Assembly: GCA_018814945.1 (NCBI GenBank)
Contig: JAHIYT010000178.1
Span: 1-5,827 of the forward strand
From: Patescibacteria group bacterium
Lineage (GTDB): Bacteria; Patescibacteriota; Gracilibacteria; UM-FILTER-43-11
Reading direction: 5' to 3'
DNA length: 5,827 nucleotides
Positions 1-5,762 of this stretch are shown piece by piece (the stretch's first letter is position 1; the number at the start of each line of letters is the position of its first letter). Position numbers and translations under genes: made by a program. A model generated the notes under the pieces. It was not told where the DNA came from. It worked only from the letters and a program-made list of their open reading frames with translations, and did no database searches.

Positions 1-1
1 A

Positions 2-1504
2 GCAGAAAAAACAGTGGCTTTCGCAGAATTTGAAGACTTTAGTCTTCCGGCAAAAATGCAGTCTACTTCCGATTTAAGCAAAGGCCAATTAGAAGCTAGT
101 CTGAAAAGCCTCTTAAACATTGAAGATTTATCTGAAGTTGAAAAATGGGCCAAAGAACGTTTTGGCATTGTATTAATTCAAGATGAAAAATCAGCAAACA
201 TACCAGTTTATTTTGTGCAAACCAGTAGTAGACGAAATGCTCTGAAATTTTTTGAAAGTCTTGCCCTGCACGGAGAAGGGCTTACAAAAACCGGTAACCT
301 GAGACTTCCAATTTATTCATATCCACAAGGGCAAGCATTCAGTTTTGCATTTATTGGGCCTTTTGTATTTGTTTCAAATGAGATTAAAACGCTTGAATCG
401 CTACAAGATACATTTGAAGCAAAAATAACTCCTTTAACCGACGATGTCGACTATCAAAAATCAATTAGCAACCTACCAAGACAAAGTTGGATGACAGGGT
501 ACATAAACTTCCAGGCATTAGAAAGTGAAAACATGGCCGTAAGCAATATTATCGAGCCTTTAAAGTATGCCATCGACCACTTTGCAATAACTGTAAGAAA
601 GGAGCAAAACGGATTTCATTTCAATACCTTTCTTAATTTAAATAAGAATTTACTTCCACTTGGTTCAGGTTATAGTGACAGCACAAAATTTGCATTTAAC
701 TTAACTGACTATATTAAATCAGATGATGTTGCTCTATATATAGGTGGAGCAAATTTAAGTGATGAGTGGTTAAATACACTGGAAACTATTAGTAACTTGA
801 ATCCAGCCTACGGAGTTATTTTAGAAAGCCTAATACGAGCACAAGTAAGTAATGTGTTTGGAGACCAGGTGACCTTAAGAAATGACCTATATCCATTATT
901 TGAAGGTGAATACGCCATTGCCATTGCGCTTGGAGAAGATGATGAAATGAATCTATCCCTTATTCTTTCTCATGATGATCAAGACTTTGTTGACGCAAAG
1001 TTAGAAAAAATGATGAAAGGATTTAGATATCTTGCAGCTAAATTCGCGCCAAGACTTCATGTGGTAACCTTACCTGATGGAAGTGAAAGCAGAGAACTGG
1101 TTGCAGACTCAAGTCAGCTAGATGAAAGTACAGAAAAATATGAAGGATATGAAATTAATTGTATGGAAGTTAAGGGAACTAATTCTGGATTCTGTTACAC
1201 AACTACTGACGAATTAATTATTATCACAAATAAAAGGCAGGGAGTAATAGATGCAATTGATTTAGGTAGCACGCCTACCAACGTACTTTCTCAATACCAG
1301 CCATTTAGGCAAACAATTGGTAACTTAAGCAAAGTTAGCGACGAGGTTACATTTATAGACGTTCAAAAAACGATTCCAATCTTCTCAAATCATCCATACG
1401 GAATGCTGTTAGCACCTTTTCTTGAAAAATTCGACGCAGTTACCTGGGTCAAACATTATTTTGATGATGGTGTGAGCGCAGAAGGTTTTGTTTTGATTAA
1501 ATAA
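2..1504 (+). CDS. DUF3352-like protein, 5'-truncated by the window edge
   Basis: The reading frame is open to the left edge (first full codon at position 2). The GTG at 14 is therefore probably an internal valine, and the true start lies upstream. About 500 residues remain, ending in TAA at 1502-1504. The protein is soluble-looking, rich in beta strands and short helices. Numbered from the GTG, residues 111-165 (starting FAFIGPFVFVSNEIKTLESL) and 391-452 (GFCYTTTDELIIITNKRQGV) share one pattern: a hydrophobic strand, then S/T-N, a helix, a Y-Q segment, 'NL', and an 'I-x-x-Q' strand. This suggests an internal duplication. The strand-strand-helix pattern resembles DUF3352 proteins, which are common in candidate-phyla bacteria and usually carry an N-terminal membrane anchor; that part would be outside the window. 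No catalytic motif is visible. Function is unknown. The family assignment is by pattern recognition only. Confidence 0.6.
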   Translation, partial: AEKTVAFAEFEDFSLPAKMQSTSDLSKGQLEASLKSLLNIEDLSEVEKWAKERFGIVLIQDEKSANIPVYFVQTSSRRNALKFFESLALHGEGLTKTGNLRLPIYSYPQGQAFSFAFIGPFVFVSNEIKTLESLQDTFEAKITPLTDDVDYQKSISNLPRQSWMTGYINFQALESENMAVSNIIEPLKYAIDHFAITVRKEQNGFHFNTFLNLNKNLLPLGSGYSDSTKFAFNLTDYIKSDDVALYIGGANLSDEWLNTLETISNLNPAYGVILESLIRAQVSNVFGDQVTLRNDLYPLFEGEYAIAIALGEDDEMNLSLILSHDDQDFVDAKLEKMMKGFRYLAAKFAPRLHVVTLPDGSESRELVADSSQLDESTEKYEGYEINCMEVKGTNSGFCYTTTDELIIITNKRQGVIDAIDLGSTPTNVLSQYQPFRQTIGNLSKVSDEVTFIDVQKTIPIFSNHPYGMLLAPFLEKFDAVTWVKHYFDDGVSAEGFVLIK

Positions 1505-1505
1505 A

Positions 1506-1552
1506 CACAGTCAGGGACGCTCAGCCTAAGCCAAGCGCCCCCTGTGGTTTTT
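1506..1552. terminator. Intrinsic terminator between convergent genes, probably bidirectional
   Basis: An imperfect hairpin starts 2 bp after the stop of the DUF3352-like gene. CACAG (1506-1510) pairs with CTGTG (1542-1546), GGG (1514-1516) with CCC, and CGCT (1518-1521) with AGCG (1534-1537). On the plus strand the stem is followed by GTTTTTC. On the minus strand the same stem is followed by GTTTATTT, so it could also end transcription of the convergent gene. Interior mismatches (tca; single A) make the stem imperfect. Confidence 0.7.
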
Positions 1553-1559
1553 CGAGTGT

Positions 1560-1576
1560 GGAGACCCGTAGGCTCC
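1560..1576 (-). other. Small 3' hairpin with a UNCG-type tetraloop
   Basis: On the minus strand, just after the stop codon of the 122-codon gene, the transcript reads GGAGCC-UACG-GG-U-CUCC. This is six base pairs with one bulged U, closed by a C(UACG)G loop, one of the unusually stable UNCG tetraloops. No U-run follows it, so it is not itself a terminator. It may protect the mRNA 3' end or be incidental. The terminator at 1506-1552 lies just downstream. Confidence 0.4.
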
Positions 1577-1579
1577 GTA

Positions 1580-1948
1580 CTACTGGGAAGTCACTGCTTC
1601 CACCGCTTTGTTGAGTTCGGAAAGCTTCATGAATTTCGAGAGCTTATTACCTTTCAGCCAGACCGAGATTCTTACACGACCATCGGTAGTGAACTTCACT
1701 TTGCTGTCTTTAACAACAGGAGTGTATTCAAATGTGGCAAGGGCAGTAAAGACCTCTCCGCCAGGTTCTACATAAGAGGGTTTACCTCCAGCGCAAACCT
1801 TAGACATCCATAAAAGCAATTCCTCAGCTTTGATTCCGGAACATGAGAGTATTAGCTCTTTTCCGGAAACACCGAAGGACAGACCCCTCATAGAAAAGGT
1901 CAATATGCCTTCTCTTGGTTGAGTAATTACCAAAGATGTTTCTTGCAT
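1580..1948 (-). CDS. Hypothetical protein, 122 aa, with strong Shine-Dalgarno
   Basis: I do not recognise this protein. It is convergent with the DUF3352-like gene, divergent from groES, and ends in TAG. The start is well supported: an AGAAGGAG sequence lies 6 nt before the ATG. Codon choice looks like a real gene and there is no signal peptide or membrane segment. The N-terminal 40 residues look like beta strands (LVITQ, ILTFSMRGLSFGV, ELILSC), followed by a short helix (AEELLLWMSKV, residues 41-51). Two cysteines lie at 36 and 52. Residues 80-114 are basic (ten K/R against three D/E), with alternating charged and hydrophobic strands (KVKF, RVRISVW) and then a C-terminal helix (KFMKLSELNKAVEAV). 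That pattern would suit a nucleic-acid-binding surface, but this is inference. GC is higher than in the neighbours (25/60 at 1621-1680 and 32/60 at 1741-1800, against 17/60 at 5041-5100), which hints at transfer. It is complete, with no frameshift. Confidence 0.75.
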   Translation of the reverse strand: MQETSLVITQPREGILTFSMRGLSFGVSGKELILSCSGIKAEELLLWMSKVCAGGKPSYVEPGGEVFTALATFEYTPVVKDSKVKFTTDGRVRISVWLKGNKLSKFMKLSELNKAVEAVTSQ

Positions 1949-1954
1949 CTCGAA

Positions 1955-1962
1955 CTCCTTCT
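1955..1962 (-). promoter_or_regulatory. Strong Shine-Dalgarno for the 122-codon gene
   Basis: The minus strand reads AGAAGGAG, then six bases, then ATG (1948-1946). This is near-perfect complementarity to the 16S rRNA tail and fixes the start. No plus-strand gene in the window with a visible start has any comparable sequence. Confidence 0.75.
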
Positions 1963-2011
1963 AGACGACTCAAACCTCGTCTAATGGGCAAATGGGGGAA
2001 GCCGTCTCCCC
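1962..2011 (-). promoter_or_regulatory. Structured 5' leader with two hairpins
   Basis: On the minus strand, two hairpins precede the Shine-Dalgarno sequence. The upstream one pairs GGGGA (2011-2007) with UCCCC (1999-1995), extended by a G-U pair. The downstream one is a perfect 7-bp stem, UAGACGA (1983-1977) with UCGUCUA (1968-1962) and an 8-nt loop (GGUUUGAG). Its last base is the first base of the Shine-Dalgarno sequence, so folding would sit directly against the ribosome site. This could modulate translation or be an mRNA-stabilising element. No known riboswitch class is recognised. Confidence 0.45.
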
Positions 2012-2018
2012 GAAACTG

Positions 2019-2024
2019 ATTTTA
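2019..2024 (-). promoter_or_regulatory. Weak -10 candidate for the 122-codon gene
   Basis: The minus strand reads TAAAAT, five of six matches to TATAAT. Initiation from it would begin near 2012, placing the first leader hairpin at the very 5' end of the transcript. No good -35 hexamer lies 16-18 bp upstream (the nearest TTGTCT is 22 bp away), so the call is tentative in an AT-rich region. Confidence 0.25.
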
Positions 2025-2073
2025 AAACTTAAAAACAGATTTAGAGAGACAAAAAAAATTGTGAAGGAGCAAC

Positions 2074-2089
2074 ATTCACAGGTGTGAAT
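2074..2089. repeat. 16-bp palindrome, possible operator
   Basis: ATTCACA-GG-TGTGAAT is a perfect 7-bp inverted repeat around a 2-bp centre. Two further matching pairs lie outside a single mismatch (2071-2072 with 2091-2092). A third half-site, TGTGAA at 2060-2065, is in direct orientation 23 bp from the one at 2083-2088. The cluster lies between the divergent 122-codon gene and groES, about 40 bp upstream of the groES -35. It could bind a dimeric repressor or activator; none is identified. The half-site spacing does not fit a CRP site. Confidence 0.4.
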
Positions 2090-2127
2090 TTTAACAGGAA
2101 ATTTTTAAATTGTCAAAGCTACTTTTA

Positions 2128-2155
2128 TTGACTCACTTGCAAGATTTGATAAGAT
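2128..2155 (+). promoter_or_regulatory. groESL promoter, extended -10 type
   Basis: TTGACT (2128-2133) and TAAGAT (2150-2155) are separated by 16 bp. A TG at 2147-2148, one base before the -10, gives an extended -10 element. The predicted start near 2161-2163 falls inside the CIRCE element, the classic arrangement for HrcA repression of a housekeeping-sigma promoter. Confidence 0.7.
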
Positions 2156-2156
2156 G

Positions 2157-2187
2157 AATTAGCACTCAATAATCTAAAGTGCTAATT
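2157..2187. promoter_or_regulatory. CIRCE operator (HrcA-binding inverted repeat)
   Basis: TTAGCACTC (2159-2167), a 9-bp spacer and AAGTGCTAA (2177-2185) match the CIRCE consensus TTAGCACTC-N9-GAGTGCTAA with one mismatch, G to A at 2177. The repeat extends two bases on each side (AATTAGCACT with AGTGCTAATT). It overlaps the predicted transcription start and ends 21 bp before the groES start codon. In characterised bacteria HrcA binds here and represses groESL until heat or misfolded protein titrates the chaperonin. hrcA itself is not in this window. Confidence 0.93.
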
Positions 2188-2208
2188 ACTTTTTAATCAA
2201 TAAAAGTC

Positions 2209-2499
2209 ATGAAAATTAAGCCGTTAAATGGTTATGTTGTAATCAAGCCACTAGAAGCCGAAGAGGTAACAAAGAGTGGGATTGTTATTCCAGATACTGC
2301 AAACAAAGAAAAACCTTCCGAAGGTGAAGTTGTCGCAGTTGCGGAAAAAAACATCAGTTCAAACGGAACTGAACTTCCAATTGAGATGAAAGTTGGCGAC
2401 AAAGTTTTATACGGTCGCTACAGCGGTGAAGATGTAAAAGTAGACGGAGTTGAATACAAAATCGTCGAAATGACATCGGTCCGCGCAATTGTAAAATAA
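2209..2499 (+). CDS. groES: Co-chaperonin GroES (Hsp10)
   Basis: At 96 aa it has the usual family length. It forms the heptameric lid that caps the cytoplasmic GroEL ring and triggers substrate encapsulation. Visible features are the N-terminal strand IKPLNGYVVIKPL (3-15), the mobile loop around residues 16-32 with the hydrophobic GroEL-contacting IVI (25-27), GEVVAV (39-44), and the C-terminal core with VGDKVLYGRYSGEDVKVDG (62-80) and RAIVK. The usual acidic-basic pair of the GroES signature (as in 'DRV') is G8-Y9 here, a deviation. There is no Shine-Dalgarno; the leader is AT-rich. It is first in the groES-groEL operon and is controlled by the CIRCE element just upstream. Confidence 0.96.
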   Translation: MKIKPLNGYVVIKPLEAEEVTKSGIVIPDTANKEKPSEGEVVAVAEKNISSNGTELPIEMKVGDKVLYGRYSGEDVKVDGVEYKIVEMTSVRAIVK

Positions 2500-2504
2500 T
2501 TTGA

Positions 2505-2551
2505 AAACTTGAAAATGAGAACCAGTCACTTAGCAAAAAGTTTTCAAGTTT
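2505..2551 (+). repeat. 11-bp inverted repeat in the groES-groEL gap
   Basis: AAACTTGAAAA (2505-2515) and TTTTCAAGTTT (2541-2551) are perfect inverted copies around a 25-nt loop, starting 6 bp after the groES stop. No run of U follows, so full termination is unlikely. It could act as a weak attenuator, a processing site or a 3' stabiliser that sets the GroES to GroEL ratio. The stem is AT-rich and may be partly chance. The rest of the 154-bp gap shows only further copies of the TTTTCA motif. Confidence 0.4.
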
Positions 2552-2653
2552 AACTTCCTCACCAAAGTAAGACAAATTAATTACATCGCAGAAGTAAACA
2601 TAATTTTCAAATTTTCATCTCAAATAATATATTAATCTCTAACACATAAGAAA

Positions 2654-4318
2654 ATGGCTAAACAGTTAATGCATTCAGACGAAGCTCGTCAAAAACTACT
2701 CGATGGTATCGAAAAGCTTAATAATGCAGTACGCGTTACCATGGGTCCAAAAGGGCGCAACGCTCTACTTGAAAAAAAATATGGTGCTCCAACAATTACA
2801 AACGATGGAGTTTCAATCGCACGTGAAATAGATCTTGAGGATCCTTTTGAAAACATGGGCGCACAACTTGTAAAAGAAGTTGCAAACAAGACTAACGACG
2901 TCGCAGGTGACGGTACAACTACGGCAACCGTTCTTGCTCATGCAATTATTAAAGAGGGCATGCATCACATCACAACAAACAAGGTAAACCCGATGCTGCT
3001 TAAAAAAGGTATTGAAGAAGCCGTGAAACTTGTTATAAATGAACTGGATAAAATAAAGAAGGAGGTAACTACCAAGGAGGAAATGGCGCAAGTTGCTACA
3101 ATCTCTGCTCAAAATCCAGAAGTTGGTGAATTGATTGCAGAAGTTTTTGAAAAAGTAGGTGGAGATGGAGTTGTACAAGTCGAGGAAGGTCAGACAATGG
3201 GGCTTTCTATCGACATGGTAGAAGGTATGCAATTTGATAACGGTTATATATCACCTTATATGGTGACCGATCCAGCTCGCATGGAAGCTTCTTACGAAAG
3301 TGCCCTGATTCTTCTTACCGATAAAAAGATTGGAAGTATTCAGGAAATTCTTCCGTTATTAGAAGGTATGGCACAAGCCGGAAAAAAGAACTTAGTAATT
3401 ATTGCGGAAGATATTGAAGGTGAAGCTCTTGCAACTCTTATTGTTAATAAACTTAAGGGGACATTCAACACACTTGCTATTAAAGCTCCGGGGTTTGGAG
3501 ATAGAAGAAAGGCAATGATGCAGGATATCGCAATTCTTACAGGTGGCCGTGTTATTAGTCAAGAAGTCGGTTTAAAGCTGGAAAATGCCACTATTGATGA
3601 CCTTGGACATGCTAGAAAAGTTGTTTCAAGTAAAGACAACACCACTATTGTGGAAGGAAGGGGGCAGGCTGAAGCAATCAAAGATCGCATTAATCAAATC
3701 AAGGCAGAGATTAGTAACGCAAGTTCTGATTTTGACAAAGAAAAACTTGCTGAACGTCTTGCAAAACTTACCGGAGGAGTTGCAGTTATTAAAGTAGGTG
3801 CTGCTACAGAGATTGAATTAAAAGAAAAAAAGCACCGTATCGAAGATGCGCTTTCTGCAACCCGCGCTGCTATGGAAGAAGGTATTGTAATTGGTGGTGG
3901 TGCAGCAATCCTGCAAGCAAGTAACAAAATCGACCCTAAAAAATTCCAATCAGAAGAAGAGCAACTTGGAGCAGAGATTGTAAAAAAAGCTCTTGCCTAT
4001 CCACTTAATCAAATTGCAGAAAATGCAGGAGTGGATGGAAATGTTATCCAAAGTGAATTACAAAAATCTTGGGAAAAAAGTAAAACAATGGGTTACGATG
4101 CAACTATCGACATCAAACTAAAACCGGCTGAACAACTTGTAGATATGTTTAAAGCTGGAATTATTGATCCTAAAAAAGTAACTCGTTCTGCACTAGAAAA
4201 CGCAGCCTCAGTCGCTGCAATGTTCTTAACAACAGAAACTGCAGTTGCTGAAATTCCAGCACCAGAACCTATGATGCCACCAATGGGTGGTATGGGAGGA
4301 ATGGGAATGGGAATGTAG
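2654..4318 (+). CDS. groEL: Chaperonin GroEL (Hsp60)
   Basis: At 554 aa this is a full-length group I chaperonin, the ATP-driven double-ring folding chamber of the cytoplasm that works with GroES. The order is canonical: equatorial, intermediate, apical, intermediate, equatorial. Visible landmarks are VTMGPKGRN (28-36), the nucleotide-binding [11 protein letters not shown] (85-95, with metal-binding D86), the apical [10 protein letters not shown] (277-286), the hydrolysis aspartate D398 in [11 protein letters not shown], and the family signature [12 protein letters not shown] (405-416). The tail ends [10 protein letters not shown], the flexible Gly-Met tail that lies inside the cavity. The start follows the conserved MAK opening; no Shine-Dalgarno precedes it. 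It is second in the operon and ends in TAG. Nothing is truncated and no key residue is missing. Confidence 0.99.
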   Translation: MAKQLMHSDEARQKLLDGIEKLNNAVRVTMGPKGRNALLEKKYGAPTITNDGVSIAREIDLEDPFENMGAQLVKEVANKTNDVAGDGTTTATVLAHAIIKEGMHHITTNKVNPMLLKKGIEEAVKLVINELDKIKKEVTTKEEMAQVATISAQNPEVGELIAEVFEKVGGDGVVQVEEGQTMGLSIDMVEGMQFDNGYISPYMVTDPARMEASYESALILLTDKKIGSIQEILPLLEGMAQAGKKNLVIIAEDIEGEALATLIVNKLKGTFNTLAIKAPGFGDRRKAMMQDIAILTGGRVISQEVGLKLENATIDDLGHARKVVSSKDNTTIVEGRGQAEAIKDRINQIKAEISNASSDFDKEKLAERLAKLTGGVAVIKVGAATEIELKEKKHRIEDALSATRAAMEEGIVIGGGAAILQASNKIDPKKFQSEEEQLGAEIVKKALAYPLNQIAENAGVDGNVIQSELQKSWEKSKTMGYDATIDIKLKPAEQLVDMFKAGIIDPKKVTRSALENAASVAAMFLTTETAVAEIPAPEPMMPPMGGMGGMGMGM

Positions 4319-4333
4319 ATTATCAGAATAAAT

Positions 4334-4376
4334 AAAAACTGAAGGCGAAGTTATATAACGTCGCCTTCAGTTTTTT
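4334..4376. terminator. Strong intrinsic terminator after groEL
   Basis: AAAAACTGAAGGCGA (4334-4348) pairs perfectly with TCGCCTTCAGTTTTT (4361-4375), followed by another T. The loop region contains a further 10-bp palindrome (GTTATATAAC, 4350-4359). The A-run on the left makes it symmetrical, so it could stop transcription from either side. It closes the groESL operon 16 bp after the stop. Confidence 0.92.
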
Positions 4377-4388
4377 AAATACACCAAT

Positions 4389-4417
4389 TTGCCCTCCGCA
4401 TCAAAAAGCATTACACT
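4389..4417 (+). promoter_or_regulatory. Promoter candidate for the acidic protein-transporter pair
   Basis: TTGCCC (4389-4394) and TACACT (4412-4417) are 17 bp apart, each with four of six consensus matches. The position is right: after the groEL terminator, with a predicted start near 4424 and a leader of about 18 nt. The match is weak. Confidence 0.35.
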
Positions 4418-4441
4418 AAAACAAAACTGAAACAAATATTT

Positions 4442-4819
4442 ATGGGAATAGAAGGACCGTCAACACCAGAGATTGATCCAGAGGTATTGGAAGCATTTAA
4501 GACGGACTTAAATGATGCAGTCGAATTTGTGAAAGAATTTGAAGCTAGTACTCCTCTGCAAAACCTACCATCATTTGAATCGCTTGTGGGAAGTGAAATT
4601 GAAATGATTGAAATATTAATGGAAAAATTTGCTGTAAATCCAAATACTGACAAAGCAATTAGGCAGTATTTAATAACCGACTCACAGGAAAGAGAAAAAA
4701 TAGGAAATATTCAAGTAAGAGTTTTTGCGACTAATGATCCAGATGTTTTTTTAGGACAATATACAGATTCCAATGGAAGCGTAGATTGGACAATAAGACC
4801 TCTGGAAGGTGAAGAATAA
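4442..4819 (+). CDS. Hypothetical acidic protein, 125 aa
   Basis: I do not recognise this protein. It is strongly acidic: 26 D/E against 9 K/R by count. It has no signal peptide or membrane segment, so it is probably cytoplasmic. Residues 11-36 and 44-64 look like amphipathic helices (VLEAFKTDLNDAVEFVKEF; FESLVGSEIEMIEILMEKF). Residues 89-118 look like strands (IQVRVFA, VFLGQYTD, VDWTIRP). The ATG at 4442 has no Shine-Dalgarno, like the other plus-strand genes. The transporter starts 19 bp after its TAA stop, so the two are probably co-transcribed. Whether it is functionally linked to the transporter is unknown. The length, composition and position in an operon support a real gene, but there is no homology evidence here. 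Confidence 0.75.
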   Translation: MGIEGPSTPEIDPEVLEAFKTDLNDAVEFVKEFEASTPLQNLPSFESLVGSEIEMIEILMEKFAVNPNTDKAIRQYLITDSQEREKIGNIQVRVFATNDPDVFLGQYTDSNGSVDWTIRPLEGEE

Positions 4820-4838
4820 AATTAATAATTAATTCAAA

Positions 4839-5762
4839 ATGATCAACGTACTAATTGCAATCGCGCCTCTTTTCTTAGTAATTTTTGTAGGAGCTCTTTT
4901 GGAACGAACAAAAATTGCTGATGAGAGATGGTCCCCTGTTCTAAATAATTTTGCACTGAGAATCGGACTTCCTGCATTAATATTTTTATCACTTTCCCAA
5001 ATGCATTTTGTATTTAGTGAGGAACTACATTTGATATCTGCAAACTCTTTGTTACTAGTTGGTAGTTTTTTACTCGCCTATATAATAGGTAAAATAATCA
5101 GGCTTACACCTGAGAATTTTAGAACTTTCTTTATATGTTTGGGTTTCAGTAATGCTGCATATCTTGGCTTTCCAACTCTAACTCAAATTTTTGGTGAGGG
5201 AGTTTTACCAGTTGGTAGCTTAATAGTGGCCGTTTATCTATTTTGGATATTTACCGTGGGAATTGGATTCTTGGACTACACTCAAATGAGAAGTCACAAA
5301 CATGTCATTAAAAAAATAAGTTCTGATTTAATAAAAAATCCATTGTTAATATCCGTATTCTTAGGATTGGTAGTTGCTGGTCTGAATATTCAAATTCCGG
5401 ATATCTTGGGTAAATCAATTGATATGCTGGCAACTTCTGTAACACCAGTTGTACTTGTTGTGATTGGATTATTTATTGGAAGATCTAAGATTGGAGAACC
5501 TAAAAAATGGATACCTGTTTTTCTATTTTCATTAATGACCTTAATGGCAATACCGGGATTATTATTTTTTGGAATAAAATTATTTGGATTAGATATGAGC
5601 CAGTTTTCCACATCAGTTGTAATCGCTGCAATGCCACTAGCTATTACACCATTCGCTCTTGCAGATATTTATAAGTTGAATAAAGGATTTATAGCTCGAG
5701 CAATTGTTATGAGTACAATATTATCAATCATTAGCATTCCATTCTGGACATCAATTTTATAA
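4839..5762 (+). CDS. AEC-family (auxin efflux carrier-like) permease
   Basis: This is a complete 307-aa inner-membrane protein, the usual length for the bacterial AEC/Mem_trans family, secondary carriers related to plant PIN proteins. About ten membrane segments are visible: roughly residues 3-21, 33-52, 64-86, 94-113, 121-145, 165-182, 192-213, 224-248, 256-276 and 284-306. Family landmarks are the LRIGLPALIF motif in segment 2 (40-49) and GFSNAAYLGFPTL (102-114), which matches the conserved N-x-G-x-x-G-x-P-like region of segment 4. Proline breaks in segments 2, 4 and 9 fit the fold's discontinuous helices. Characterised bacterial members move malate, malonate or other organic anions; the substrate here cannot be told. 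It follows the acidic protein by 19 bp and has no Shine-Dalgarno. No terminator is visible in the 65 bp that follow. Confidence 0.88.
   Translation: MINVLIAIAPLFLVIFVGALLERTKIADERWSPVLNNFALRIGLPALIFLSLSQMHFVFSEELHLISANSLLLVGSFLLAYIIGKIIRLTPENFRTFFICLGFSNAAYLGFPTLTQIFGEGVLPVGSLIVAVYLFWIFTVGIGFLDYTQMRSHKHVIKKISSDLIKNPLLISVFLGLVVAGLNIQIPDILGKSIDMLATSVTPVVLVVIGLFIGRSKIGEPKKWIPVFLFSLMTLMAIPGLLFFGIKLFGLDMSQFSTSVVIAAMPLAITPFALADIYKLNKGFIARAIVMSTILSIISIPFWTSIL

Noticed and set aside
1544..1813. Open frame of 89 codons on the plus strand, antisense to the 122-codon gene
   Set aside because: It starts at a GTG inside the terminator stem, has no ribosome site and an unlikely residue mix (many H, F, R). 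The minus-strand frame has the Shine-Dalgarno and a sensible protein.
2060..2080. CRP-like TGTGA...TCACA site
   Set aside because: The half-sites are 10 bp apart rather than 6, so it does not fit a CRP/FNR-family site.
2604..2633. Possible internal promoter for groEL (TTTTCA, 18 bp, TATATT)
   Set aside because: The -35 is poor and the region is so AT-rich that such matches are expected by chance.
2813..3232. Cys- and Phe-rich open frame of 139 codons on the minus strand
   Set aside because: It lies wholly inside groEL, which is unmistakable, and its composition is typical of an antisense shadow.
4411..4653. Ser/Ile/Asn-rich open frame on the minus strand
   Set aside because: It is antisense to the acidic 125-residue gene, has a low-complexity composition and no ribosome site, and the plus-strand frame fits the operon layout.
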